A stretch of 64,000 bases of DNA. It comes from Phoronis australis (lineage: Eukaryota; Phoronida; Phoronidae). Every line of letters begins with the position of its first letter. Positions within the stretch are counted from its first letter, which is position 1. Location: the NCBI GenBank assembly GCA_002633005.1, contig NMRA01000513.1, forward strand, positions 131,702 through 195,701, read 5' to 3'. Shown one piece after another: positions 12,457-25,800 of this stretch. The notes below the pieces were generated by a model. The model saw only the letters and a program-made list of their open reading frames with translations. It ran no database searches and was not told the origin of the DNA. Position numbers and translations under genes: made by a program.

Positions 12457-12515
12457 TGAGATTGTTGCGGACTTAAAGACGACAATGTGAGATTGTTGCG
12501 GACTTAAAGACAACG
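12457..12515. repeat. 30-bp unit repeated twice
   Basis: TGAGATTGTTGCGGACTTAA with following bases occurs twice at 30-bp spacing. Confidence 0.8.
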
Positions 12516-13450
12516 ATTCATGTGTGAGCACAGGCTTCCATTGTGAATCGAGATTAACATTATATTTTATGCTTCAACGGAGCTGTGTAAAGATAGACAA
12601 TGTCAAAATGCTTTCAGGAAAATCTTGCAAGGCGTTTTTAGAGAGACCAATTTGGTGACACTTTAAGAGGCAGTTTGTCTGATTGCCTCGACTTCGCACC
12701 ATGCCAGCAATGGCGAAGTGTACTCTGAATGTACTCTCACTGATGCAGTGGTTAGTTTTCAGTATGACAGTTTACTTCTAGCAATGCTTTCAGAGGCATC
12801 ATAGTTTGAAGCATTTCGAATTTTATTCATCCCAAAAGCTTCAATGAATGAAACTGCTGTGGCTGTGCTTAATAGATATTCGATCTCAAATTGTACAATA
12901 TCAGGAATTATTTTCAAAATAGCCCGTCAGGAAAAACCCTTTTGGGGGCTCTTTCAACCAGGATGCGAAGAAGCCCCCACGGGGTCTGTCAGTATATTGC
13001 TTTTCATGTTGGGTACTTGGTGACCGAAGTTGAAGTGGTGATCTTGTTTCAAGTTCATTTTGGTGGTTCTAATTATAAGAAAATTTGAAACTGTTGTTTT
13101 AAAAGGTATAACTTAGAGTCCGTAAACATCATAGGTGTCAGCTCAGTAACGTGTCAATCCTGTCCACACCATCCGTCTAACAACCAATCTATAAAATTTT
13201 AGTACGGAGATTGGATATCGTTTCCTGAACCATTTTAATTGATGATTGCACAAGTTAGTTCTGCGCCATAAAAATTTTTATCACTCACTTCAGAAATTTT
13301 TAGAACAGTATGAAAGCAGTCTGTTGACATGTGTCTTTGGTGTATATGTATTTTAACTCCTAATATCAGAGGATAATCTTTTTATGGTTTCTCTGACACT
13401 AACAAATATGATGTGAATTGAAAAAGTTTTGTACTGAGATGGTGTTATGA

Positions 13451-13583
13451 GGAACTAGAAGCTCACCAGGGGGCGCTTGAGACAGTCCTACCTGTAAACA
13501 TGCAAGCACTATTGTAATGATGGTGAACATCATCCGGCAACAAATTTATACCAGTGCGCCACCTAGTGAATATCTAGGTTCTC
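13451..13583. mobile_element. Short MITE-like inverted repeat carrying CTCF-like motifs
   Basis: The left end GAACTAGAAGCTCACCAGGG is answered by a right end whose reverse complement reads GAACCTAGATATTCACTAGG. Each arm contains a (C)ACYAGGKGGCGC core, which resembles the CTCF core motif. The element is about 130 bp with no coding content. Confidence 0.55.
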
Positions 13584-15443
13584 ACTGTATGTTCAGATTT
13601 TCTCATCACCTTAAATAATTTTTATGAGAACAAGGGATGCCTTGATGCACCAGTTTATTTTCAGTATTTAAATACAAAACTTGACTCAGTACAGAATAAT
13701 TATGCAAAAACAAACAAAAGGCTCAATTAAATCGTGTTTTGTGACAGTTTAGCCTTGTTCTTTGTACTCAACCAACCTGACACTCACTGCTTATAAATAT
13801 TTCATTGGAATAGTATAAAATACATCTTGCAAATTTTCAGTTTAGTGGAAACATAACACAAACTTGTGCTGCGAACATTAAACATAAATTCCAAGTGCAA
13901 CATCAACATAATTTATGCAAACATAAACCACTCAGCCCGTGTTTCTACTTAGAACCATTACACTACTCATCAAAATATTTCACTACATACAATAAGAACT
14001 ATAAATAAAAATGGACAAAAAGACCAACAGGTGACACACTTGTATTGGAAACCAATGCTCAAAACTTAATCAGCAGTGCAATGGTAAAATTCTCAAAGAT
14101 AGACTAAAGAATTTGACCTCATTACGTGCCGATACACTTAGCTTGTTCTTTTCTCCACCAGATGGCACTTACCTTAAAACACTAAGAACAAACTGGTCAG
14201 GAGGTGCGGTTTTGAATAATGTGCGCCATCTATTTCATCTTCTTATCCATTTATTTTGCATTTCTGGTCAGTAACGGCACATGCCTAATTACACCATTAT
14301 CAATTCTAAGAATTAGTTTTCCAAAAAATTTTAGGTTACCAAAAATCCCTGTTGCATGTTGGCACTATAGTGTACCATGCATTAGAAAATTGGGTAAATT
14401 TCAAAGAAATTGAGAACATATGTTTTATTAATAAATAATAAGGGAATAGTGAAAACAATGTTTCTTTGAAATTTCTTCCATTTTTTAAACAGTACTGACC
14501 CAGAAATCAAGTAAAATGTGAAGGCCTCTGAGCAGCTTGTTCCCATAACAAACAATCGTGACGAACAACCAATAAATTGACAGCGTAACCACAGTGAATA
14601 TTCCACTAAATGTAATGCACACACAGTGTACAGTGACCACCTGAATCAGCATCGCAGTCACAGGGCTTGGGATGACCAATGACAAAAAAGAGGATAATTT
14701 TCCACAAATAGGCTTGTGTGAAAGAAATGTATTTCGTGTAGTAAAATTTAAATAAAGTAAACGTTTTTGCATGAATAAAGTAAAAATAATGATGAAAAGA
14801 GATGAAAAAGAGGAAAGTGGAAATCAAGGGGAAATCGAAACCAAAACAGAATCCTTTTAAAAGAGGAAAACTCCAAGCCCTGTAGTCAAGTCCAAAAGTT
14901 AGTATCCTCGATGGGTCTAAGGGTAAATATTTTTTCTAATTTTCGTTCTCAAAACACTGATTTCCGTTGCAAACATACACCGAGTTTGTCTCCACAATTG
15001 AATAAATCTTTAAATTTACACCTCGACAATGTTCAATTTCTTTGGAAGTCGAATCATGAAAAAAGGATGATGAAAAAGTGTACACACCAGGACATGAATT
15101 GGAACCTAGCTCGAAATATGGGTATGATAAATCTCACCAATTTCCAACAAAAATAACCAAAACTGACATTTTTTCATTTTCCAGAGCTTGTAACATTGTT
15201 GTGACAGCCCAAAATGTTTCAAAATATCTTTCATGCCAAAATGAAAAAATAAATCTCACTAGTCTACCATACTGCCCGACATTTACCATTCACCTAAATA
15301 AATGCGAAGTCACAACAATTTTGGGTTAAAAAATGCCAAAATTGATCTTTTCTTACACACTCCAATGGCTTCTAACACTGTTGTGACTGTTCAGCGTATT
15401 GTCTGATGATAGCTAAGGTTTATATTTTCATAATGATTAATCA

Positions 15444-15449
15444 TTTATT
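15444..15449 (-). terminator. Candidate polyadenylation signal for TSC1
   Basis: AATAAA on the minus strand, about 1 kb after the TSC1 stop codon. It is the best canonical hexamer I saw between the stop and 14.5 kb. A variant hexamer closer to the stop could be used instead. Confidence 0.3.
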
Positions 15450-16451
15450 TGCTAAGTAATTTTTAGGGAAAAAGAAATAAAAATGAAATTTCACTTGTCA
15501 GCCATTGTCTTAAATTCGTGAGGTCTTCCCTAATATGTTTTTTAAAAATGTAGACTTCCTCAAAAAAGGAAAGAAATCTGGTCTTGCCGTCGCAAAATGA
15601 GTGAAGGAAAAGGGCAAAACGATAAAACCGAACTAGCAACTAAGATGACCTTACAGAGACGTAATGACGTGTTACAAGTCGTAGGAGGTAAAAATCAGTT
15701 TTAGTGAATTACTTGAGGCAACCAGGGGAGACAATTGATAATTAAGTATGCGATATGCCAAAAGGTGGGCACGCCCTCTTTAAGAATGCAAGGTAACAGA
15801 TTTTAAACCATTCCTCGAATTGATATTTGTTATTCTGGATGTACATGTACTGCGCAATCCAGATACAGTAGTCCAAGAAATGCTCCAGGGAATCCCAGAA
15901 AACATGGTTCAAACCCACAAGTCAAATGATAGGTGGAATTGCCCTTTGACACCAAACTGTCGCACCATGAGTATACAGCAAACTATGGCTGATAGCAGTA
16001 GTTCTAAACAATTTCCAATATCCATGATAACAATTTCCGGTATCCATGATAAAAGTATGTACATGTATCTCTCGCAGGTACCAGAATGTATCGAATAGAA
16101 TGTGAGTGGACGTTACTCTAATCTGTTTGCACTAACTGAAGATACTCACAATGACGGAGACGAAAGTCAAACAATGATCATAACCAATCACTTTCTCTGG
16201 CAATTTATGACTTCAATGTGCGATCACAGTGAGGGTTTTAACATATTCTACAAACTAAATTCACATGACAATGTTTTAACATTCAAGGTGGGATTTAACA
16301 ACCAAAACATTTTCACATAACAAACATTTCAACTGAAAAACAACTATACAAAAATCACATATCCGGACTGGTTATGAAAACATTTTGAAAGTCTAGAGGT
16401 CATGAGATGAACTACAGGTCAAAAGGTTAGCACACTGGAAATGGGCATGGG

Positions 16452-16804
16452 TCAGAGATCGCAAGACTTGACAATGTCACAACCACTATCGAAGAGCATA
16501 ACATCACTGTCTATGTCTGCTTTAGCTGCCTTGACAACCTGATCTGTTGAATACTGTTGAGCAATGTTCGTGTCTCCCTCACTAGCATTTTCATATCCTG
16601 AGGATACGCCAGCAGTGGCTCCCTCGCATGGCGATGACTTTTCTGTCACGTGAACGGTGTGGAGTCCGTGTGAAGTCGAAAGGGGACTCTGAGATGGTGA
16701 GTCGACGCGAGAAGCAGTGCTGGACGAGAGTGGGCTGCTATAATTCAGGGAAACGCTGAGCTGCCCTTCACATGTAGCAGGGTTGTCTTCAGCGCACCTA
16801 GTGT
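16452..16804 (-). CDS. TSC1: TSC1 coding exon 16 (terminal)
   Basis: Encodes (D)TRCAEDNPATCEGQL, a Ser-rich tail and a C-terminal FDSGCDIVKSCDL, then TGA. Acceptor ATTCTAG|ACACTA. The tail is divergent from human TSC1 and was assigned by phase and position, so it is less secure than the coiled-coil exons. Confidence 0.8.
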
Positions 16805-19800
16805 CTAGAATTGAAACAAGAAATAGCACAGCAAGAATTCATCAGGGTCAATCAAGGTTTGACATAGAAAACTGAAATAAATATCCACTTCTTGTGGACT
16901 AGATTCTAAATTTGGGCAAAATCTTGACGCACGCTGTTGAAATCCTGACAACTTGCAAGTCCATTTACAGAATTAACGGCTAGGTGCAATAATGTCGTAT
17001 TCACCTCTGACAAAAATGCTACTTTATTGGTCAAAATGTTTGATTAAACTGCCAAACAATTGTGGCAAAATGTTTGTACAATTTTGGCACTTGGACAGAG
17101 TTCTGTCAATTTTTTAATATACTTTGAAAGCAGTACCTGTGTACAAGCTTGTTTTAAAGCTACATTTTGCCCTGTTCAGCGAGCTAAAAAAGAAAGTATT
17201 CTACTCTCATAAAATCTGTCTCATGATAATCCTTAACATGACGGATTTCCACAACCAAAACGAACACGGAAACCATCAGCGACACAAGGTTAACCGGGAT
17301 TGGCCGACCCTACGCATTACCTATGGCGTGAGATGCCGTCTCATTCAGCGACAATTCAAGGCAGTATAAGCACGATAATGTTTTCAATCTCAAAACACTT
17401 TGGTTAAAAAATCAACATTGACAATAATTCAGCTACAGCACCATTTAGTACAAGTCAAGATACCATTTTTGGAAAAACTTGACAGTGGAATGTCAACCAT
17501 TCCCAAATTGTGACAATTATTCAACTCTATTCGTTGCCTCTCTTTTTTATGTCTGTCATGGAAACGACTGACAAATTTTTGCCATTATTGTTGGAGTCCA
17601 GTAATAAGTGACTTCACAGTAGAAGACTGTGCGATTAGGCTGAAACACGGAGACCGAAATGCAAGCAAGACCACTCATACTCCAGGAACTGAAATTGCTC
17701 CCCACACCACCTCACCAAGCCCATTTTTATATATTTCTACTGTCAAATCAGCAATTCAGACTATCACCACCCATGCCTTTCATAGTGCATAACTGGTCGA
17801 TCAGGCAAACTTGTAATCAACCATTGTGTCAGCAAATGTTAATTTGAAACGACCACTTGTACAGTCAGGTAAATAACATTAATTTGAATTTTCACTTAAA
17901 TGTTATTTAAAAGTGCTTAGTATTCACTTTAATAGTAAAATTACGAATATCTCTCCTTGAGAAAACCTTATCGACAGATTTTCGTCATGCATGATTTCTG
18001 AAGCTCAAGAAACCATTGTCCCACTGACAATACGTTCAGGGGCAAATTAGACTTAATCTGAATGAAGCAAGTGGGACAATGTTTAATGACAACTCCTGAC
18101 AACAAGTGATATAAAAGACCGTGTAAATACCTGAGAAGTTTTTAAGCTGAGCAATTTCTTCTTGCAGCTGAAGAATGTATGTTTCAAGAGAGGTGTTGAC
18201 TCCCCTCATAGACTGATACTTGGACTCTGCTGCCTGCGGGGGGTATAAAAATTATAATTAAGATATGCTGACACGACTAACAAACGGATATGCTCGGTCC
18301 AAATGCTCAACACAGTAGGTTGAACCAACAGTACACGCCAGATAAAAGTCCATAAACCTGTCATGACATGGCATGGTGATTTCTCCTGAAATCAGTAGGG
18401 GTCCACGACATTCAAGTGCTTTCATATGATAAATTTTTACCAATTTCACACAAAATCAATTGCTATAACTGATGCTTTTTCTTTTTTTCAAAGGCTTCAA
18501 ACATTTTTGTGACTGTCCAGAATTTTTTAAAACACTACCACCTGGTGGCTATGTGGAGAACTAGTAAATGATAAAGTGGCCACTGTTTTTGCTTCTGAGG
18601 ATGGTGTTTTAATAAAGACTGAAACATCAAGCCGGTTTAAATCCATTGCTGTTTTTATCAATTTATGCTGCTACTCGTTATTATGAACAAAATTTAATGA
18701 GAATTCTTTATTTCCTGCCACTTGTCTTTTAGGAAAAAAAATAATAAAAATGCCACATGTCTGCCATATTGTGTCCTAAATTGGTGAGCTTTTATCGACG
18801 TAATATAATTCAAAAAGTTTCAAGGAGATCCGTGACTTCTTTTCACTTAACCCAGGAAAGCAAGCAAGCAAACATTCATGATTCCATCCAACAAATGAGC
18901 ATCCACCCAACAAATGAGCATCCGTACAACAAATGATCATCCATCCAACAAATGAGCATCCAGCACCCTACCTCCAGCAGGCCCACGTGCCTTGACTTGA
19001 CAGACTCCATTTCCCTCTTCAGCTGTGCAATCAGCAAATCACGCTGCCTCCCCACATCCTGGCACTCAGACAGCTGACTCGACAACAAATCAACTTCAAG
19101 AATCTTTTGATTGAGCTGCTGTGTGGTGTCTAAAAACGATGGAAACAACAGGTGGTTACCTTAGAAATGGACTCAAAGGAGACTGAGATAAAAGCCTTGC
19201 AAAACTTGCTACAAAGCTTTCGTTTGCAGCAAGTTTGAGAGCCAAAACATTTTTGAAATGGTAACGTACAGGTGAGGACTTTTTAAAAATGTTGATGAAT
19301 TTTATTGTCAAAAGTGAGCATGTACGACAGACTGTCAAGAAATAATAAAACAAAGTATATAAAGTGAATTCATCAAGTTAGAATCCATATCTGGCTTCAC
19401 ATTAAAGTATCATCCACAACACTGGAGGTGTGTCACACTTATCCACTAAACTAAGACTGAACAATTGTGACATGGATCAGTTCCACCCACCCCCCCACAA
19501 ATTCCAGAGGTTATTCCCATGACATGCCTCTGGGCACTCATCAATAATCAAAGAAGTCAAATAATGAATGTTCGTTAACTTTGGAGATGACTAAGCGAGT
19601 ACTCACGTGTCACTTCCTCTTTCAACTGTTCGATCAGATTCTCCGCCTCCGGCATAGGACAATGACTGATAGTGAGGCGTCGTATCTTCTCTTGGTACTT
19701 CTTGAAGACCTCGCCCTGCATGATCACCTTCTTGGTCAGGTCGTTCACGTGATTCTGCAACTGATCGGTCAGCGCAACCTTCTTATGAGCCATGACCAAG

Positions 19801-22800
19801 TCTTCGTTCAGCCTGAAAACTTTGTCCTTGAAGGTGGCCAGTGACTTGGTCAGTTGGTCATTTTCCTCCTTGTGGGTCACCAAAAGTTTCTTCAACTCAT
19901 TATTATTGTACTTGAAGTCTTTGTTGTCCTTAGCTAACGAGCTGATCTGAGCATCTTTCTGCTGTTCGGACCTGGCCTTGTCATCACTGAGCTGACGCAG
20001 TTTCTCTTGCTCAAGTTTGAGTGACAGCCGCATGTGCTGAAGCTCCTCCTCTTGCAGCCTCAGCTGGTCAAGCAAAGCCGCGTTCTGCTCCTCCAGCGAC
20101 GTGATCTTCACCACTTTCCCCAGGAGTCGCCGGTTACGCTGTGCGTGCATCTCTCGTTTGTGCCGCTCATACATGAGCTGGTTATGCAGCAGGTGAATCT
20201 GGCCTTTAAGGATGTTGATTTCGTCAGATGGGGGAGCACCTGATAGTGTGAAATGTAACCTTCTTTAGTAACATGTTGTGAAGGTACAGGGCTGTTCCAA
20301 TTCGACTGCTACTAACATTTAATGGTTGATTCTCATCAATTTAGGTCACAAAATGGTGTATTAGAGCAAATTTTTTATTTTTATTTTTTTAGAAAAAATT
20401 TAAATTTTAATTTACCTGTCCAAATAAATCCTTACAGTTTTCAATTTCTACACTACAACTACCAACATTTTGATAAAACTCAGGGCATTTTAAACAATAT
20501 AAGAATGCCTTAATTTAGTAAATGCTCACAGCTTTCAGTCATCCTTTCCGTCTAAAATTAGCAAGATTTTACAGTGAATGCAAAAGGAAACTCGAAGTAC
20601 ACTAGGGGGCACTAGTGCAGCAAGCGGCCTTTCCATAGAACTGCCCACAAAAGACCATTATCCTACGAAAGTCTCCATTTGATTAGGTATAACTAAATTT
20701 ACTGCTCTTAACTAGACAATTCTTCATTTAATAGCACCCTCTATGGAGTATTTTATTGACAACCGCTTGTCTCTTATTCAATCCATGTAAACAGAAATAT
20801 TTCTGTTTAAATTACCATAACTAATGATCAACTCACATGTCAAGAAAGAAAGCTAAAATCAGCCTAATTCAGTATTCTTTTAAAGTGAAAAATCTCCTTC
20901 TATGATGACCAGCCCGGGAACTGTGTTTTTAGTAAAGGTAACATCACAAAAACCCTATAGCTGTGTTTGTGAAATAGTGAGCATGGCATGAATGTATCAA
21001 AAGCCTTCTTATAGAGCAGGGCACTAATGATGATATCCACAGGCAGATCCAGGGGGGTCAAGGAGGTCCGGACCCCTCTTTTTCCCTTGATTTTAGTGAT
21101 TCAAAGCTAGAATTTTCACATTGTTGACTTGGTCCCCCCTCTTTAAAAAATCCTTGATCCGACTCCACTTTTAAAAATCCTGGATCTGCTCCTGATACCC
21201 TTGTAAAAAAAAAAATTCACGAAGTCCAACTGACCCCCAAAATGTGTCCAGCTGATGGTGTGTTGACTAGTCAGAGGCAGCTTGCTCAACTCCTTAGCAT
21301 GGATTTCTCCGCCCTGACCAATGTGACGATCCAGTATCTCGGACGGAGAGAAAGTGGTATACAGTGGCGTCTCAGTTCCTGCAGGTAACAGTGGGAAGGA
21401 ACATAATGTGATGGCAAAGCGTAACTTTTCCATCTCACAATGGGAAATCCATTCCCGTTTTGCAATTTAGATCATTATATTGCAAAAACAATACCTCCAC
21501 ACACTTAATAAACGTGTACTTTTAAAAATCTCATGACACGTCTAGTGTCAGTGCAATATGGAGATTTTGGATTTAATGGGAAGTTTTTGTCAAAGACAAA
21601 CTAAAATGTGAAGCAGAACACGAAAAGCACAATGCGCTAGGAATGAATGACCACATCACGCTAACGAGATACGTGATGGGGCGACATCTGGTGGCAATCA
21701 CAGAAACTGCCACAGGGGTGAATGAAGAAAAGGTTGATTGTGAGTACTAGAAAATGGAACTATATAATATTTATACAACAGACTGATTGTCAAATTTTAA
21801 GTTTGAATGAAGGACTGTTACCAAAATATACTTAATAAATAATGCGAAAGCAATTAATTGCTTTTTTCTCACATGTGATTTTAAATGTTCACCTATAATT
21901 TCTCTGCATCAAACTTGGTTTTTGAAATTTGTTAGAAATAAAACCTTCTTACCCAGACGGGTAGCAAAGGAACTATTCGCCGATGTCACTGATTGATGAC
22001 CCACAGCCGAGTGAGAGTCTGATGGACTGATGTAGGCATGGTCTAGGCACCTTTGACATTCTGCGATTGACAGGTAGGGCGTGGCATGCGGGAACAAGTG
22101 CATGTAGGGATATTTGGAGCAACCTTCTTCAAGAACAGCTGATGGCGGACGAATGTCACATGACCGTGGCCTGGGGGCAAACATTGGCAAGTTGTTGCCA
22201 CCGTGATCCTGAGACCTTGTCAGGCGTGGGAAAACATTTGTGCCCACTGAAGGTGCCACGACAGTGTTCACTAGCGATGAAGGAAGCGACGGGGTAACGT
22301 CTGTCGTCATAGCAACTGTTGTCACGACAGCTATAATTTCGCCATCCACCTCGTCGGCGCTTTCATTGCTTTGCTCAATGCTGCACTCTCCGCCATTTTG
22401 GAGGGGAGAGTCGGAACTCGAACTACAGTCACCCTCCTCAGCTTTGCCAGCGAACGAAGGGCAGGACTGAGCTCGGGTGGCACTAGTCATCTGCGACGAC
22501 TTCAAATCCTGCGATTCTTTTACCGTCATACTGTTGAACCGGATACGGTTCACGTTCTTCATGAACTGAGCCACCGACTCGGCCGTCATGGTGCCAGATG
22601 ATGGCGAGATGTCCATAAAGGAACTCTGGGAGCTGGCACCCGACGTGTGGCGACTCCTGGCGGTCAAGTGATTGATGTTACACACTTCTGGATCTACAAC
22701 AAAACGAAAATTTGACTCATCTGTTGAAATACATATATCCATAAACTTCAGTCAATGTGTAAACAGAAGTAAAAAGATTTTTCAGAATGAAGAGCATCAA

Positions 22801-25800
22801 CGGTGACAACATTGTACAAACAAATGCTTCATGCGCCTTTTCCCAATATCAATACACCGGGAAAAATTTCACATTTCTAAATAGGAGAAAGTGGGTGCTA
22901 CTCATGATCATGAAACATTAACCAAAGGTTTCATAAAATGTCAAGTTTTTGTTCAATTTACTTCAAGTGACCAATATGCCGGACACCTTCAAAATAATTC
23001 TTGTCAAGGCTTAATGGGACCAGTTTTACCCCTTTTCAGTAAAGTTTCCAATAAACGTTTGCAAAAATAATTTTATTTTTCAAAGCAAAATTGTCACAAA
23101 GTGAGCAAGACACAGCTTACTCTGACCGGCTGACATTTTAGGAGTTTACACACTGCGTAACAGAGGAACTGTCATTTTTGGCAATATTTTTGTGACAAAA
23201 CATCCTAAGTAACGAGCGCAAGTGATGATTGAAACTCTTGAGCACATCACAGTTCCAATGAACGCCAGTTCATTAACTTACACTAAAAATCCAGCCGCGT
23301 TCATTTATTAATTACCCATGCAACATTGTAGATAATGTTCTCTGTGACATCATCACAACCATTCCATGTATGTATGTATTATTAAAGCCTTCATTGAACA
23401 GAGTTCCATATAGTTTTAGATACAATGGGCTAATCAGACAGTCCTAAAGAAGCCTCGTTAGCAAAATAAGAAAATATGAGTTTTTAATGTGAGTGATTAA
23501 AATCACTCAAATGTAGGCCCGTAAAAAATGATAGGTGAAGATGCCTTTTCGAGGACATTGGAGGCCAGTGGTGGCCAGTGGAAACCACGAGAAACATTTC
23601 ACAAACATCAAATGATGATAACAGCTGTATTGAATATGGGCCTGAATAGAACACCATTGTGAGCCGGTGTTGCTAGCAGCTGTTCAAGTTAAAAGGTGAT
23701 TCTCGCTGTGACATGGACAAAAGGAAGCCAATAAGCCTAACAGTTCACTACATTTGACAGTTTATGGCCGTAGTGACCTATCATGTATCACACCTGCATG
23801 ACATTTTACTTATGACCTTGACCTTTACATCATGCTGGTTCTTGTACCTTTGAGAATGAGGAGTGTAGGAATGTCAGGAATATGAAGTTGTATAATTGAT
23901 TATTTATTAAACCCAACAAATAGTATGATCGCGGCAGTTTCAAAACCCACATGAAGAAACACCACTTAAATTCTACATACCGTCGATGTTATCCACAGAC
24001 GAGCTCTCACTAAACTGTTCAATGATCTGCGGCAGCGACTGAACATGCAACTGACGAGAGGGATCAGTGTCAGAGGTCGAAGGTCGCAGCTCGAACCCCG
24101 ATCTCTGCAGTTTTTCTAACAAATTTCTCTCGCTCGTGCTTAATGTCATGGCAATGTCAGATGACGAAATTGGATCAGCAGTTGTCTGCTCAGTGGTAGC
24201 ACAGACACGGTCCTCCTTTTCATCCTTTGAATTAGACAACTCGTTTAACGAGTCTGAAGTGAGATCACAACTTCCGTCTCGAGAGTTATTGCCTTTTGTC
24301 GATGACGCTGCACTGAGTTCTTTTTCCGTCTCAGAGAATTCGGCCATGTTGATTTTTCGTATGGCAGTCGGTTTGACTAGTGTGGAAGCTCCATCAGTGG
24401 AAACTTCTGGTAACGTTTTGCTTGACAACAGCTGAAGATTAGACGGCCGCTCACTTGTGAACTCGCGTTTCAGCGGCGAGTAAAGGGCGTCGGAGTGCTC
24501 CGGGATATAGGGGGACGAGGTCTTTGGGGTGCTTAACGGCAGGGGGCGATTGTCAGCGTTCTGCCGGTTGGACATAGAGTGTACACTCCGGCTGCTGCTT
24601 CTGTTAGATGCCTGACCCTGACGTGAATAAATAATTCACACAGACGTAAATAACGATAGAGAAAACTCACGTGCAACTTCCCCTGCATGTGAGGAGACAT
24701 AAAGCACTCTATGTAGCCTAGCATGAAAGCAGCAAAACTTTCAACATTCGACCAATTAAGACTTTCAAATCACATTTATCAAAGTTTCTGTCGTGTCAAC
24801 ATGCAAATAAGCTCCTATGATCAACAGACAAGATATTATTTTTCGAACGGGACATTTCCGCATAAAACAAGCTTACGATGAACATTAAACAAGAACACAT
24901 CCAGAAACCACAGGACATTACACTGGGTTAAGTAAGATCTAAGCTTCGAGTGTCCTGCCACCCAAACTCTGAGCGTTCTGTCACTTCAACACAATGCGGG
25001 TTACAAGGTAACCTCACCTGGGCACTTCGCTCAAACTGATCCACAGTGGGGCTGTCCCGTGGGGTCTCCCAAGGGCTGGGCGCCGGTGTGCTGGTCATAC
25101 CTGGGGTAATTAACATATTAATCAGACATAAAATTATAATCTAATAACAAATAAATCCTTAAACATCCCAGGGACACTGTGCAGCATGACAGCAAACATT
25201 ACTAAATCGACAATATTTTCAAAAAACCATTTATCAAAGATCGTAAGAAGTCTGGGATGTGGACTGCCATTTGTGAGGCCCAGGGTGAAGACCAAGTGTT
25301 CAATGACCTCAGCATAGCACTAACTGTCCTCTTAAACACCACAAATTCAGAGCAAAGCAAGACACAAATAGAATTCATCAAGTATCATTTTTTTTGCAAA
25401 AATATAAATTCATTTTCCAGTGTAAATAAACATAATGTACAGCAAGAGATTTAGGTAAAACATTAATTGCACACACACTTCACCGCAATGTGCCTGAATT
25501 GCACGCAGTGACATTTTCTGTATCTCAAAGCACGTTCTTCCCAAGTCACATAACGAGAAGAACGACTTGGTGGCTGCAAAAGCACACTGAAGTATGATCG
25601 CAAAAATTTCTAAGTCCGCGCACCACCTGTTGGCCAAATCAGGAGGCGTGCGGAACAGACTTAAATGTTTGGGACCCAAATTTCCACGCTGGTTCAAGAT
25701 TTTCACATTGATTCATAAACTGAAGTATGATGCTACGCAAAACATGAAAACTAACTGTAGAAGCCTTGTCCTACGTGTGAGTGGCATACATTCAATCAGA

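Larger units (their letters stand above)
12309..15440. other. Convergent intergenic region
   Basis: No exon recognised. It holds a 30-bp unit repeated twice (12457-12515) and a MITE-like inverted repeat (13451-13583), and otherwise AT-rich sequence. Open frames at 14219-14827 on both strands are short and featureless. Confidence 0.5.

Noticed and set aside
24067-24435. 122-codon plus-strand frame
   Set aside because: It is the antisense shadow of TSC1 exon 10, whose Ser-rich codons leave the opposite strand open.
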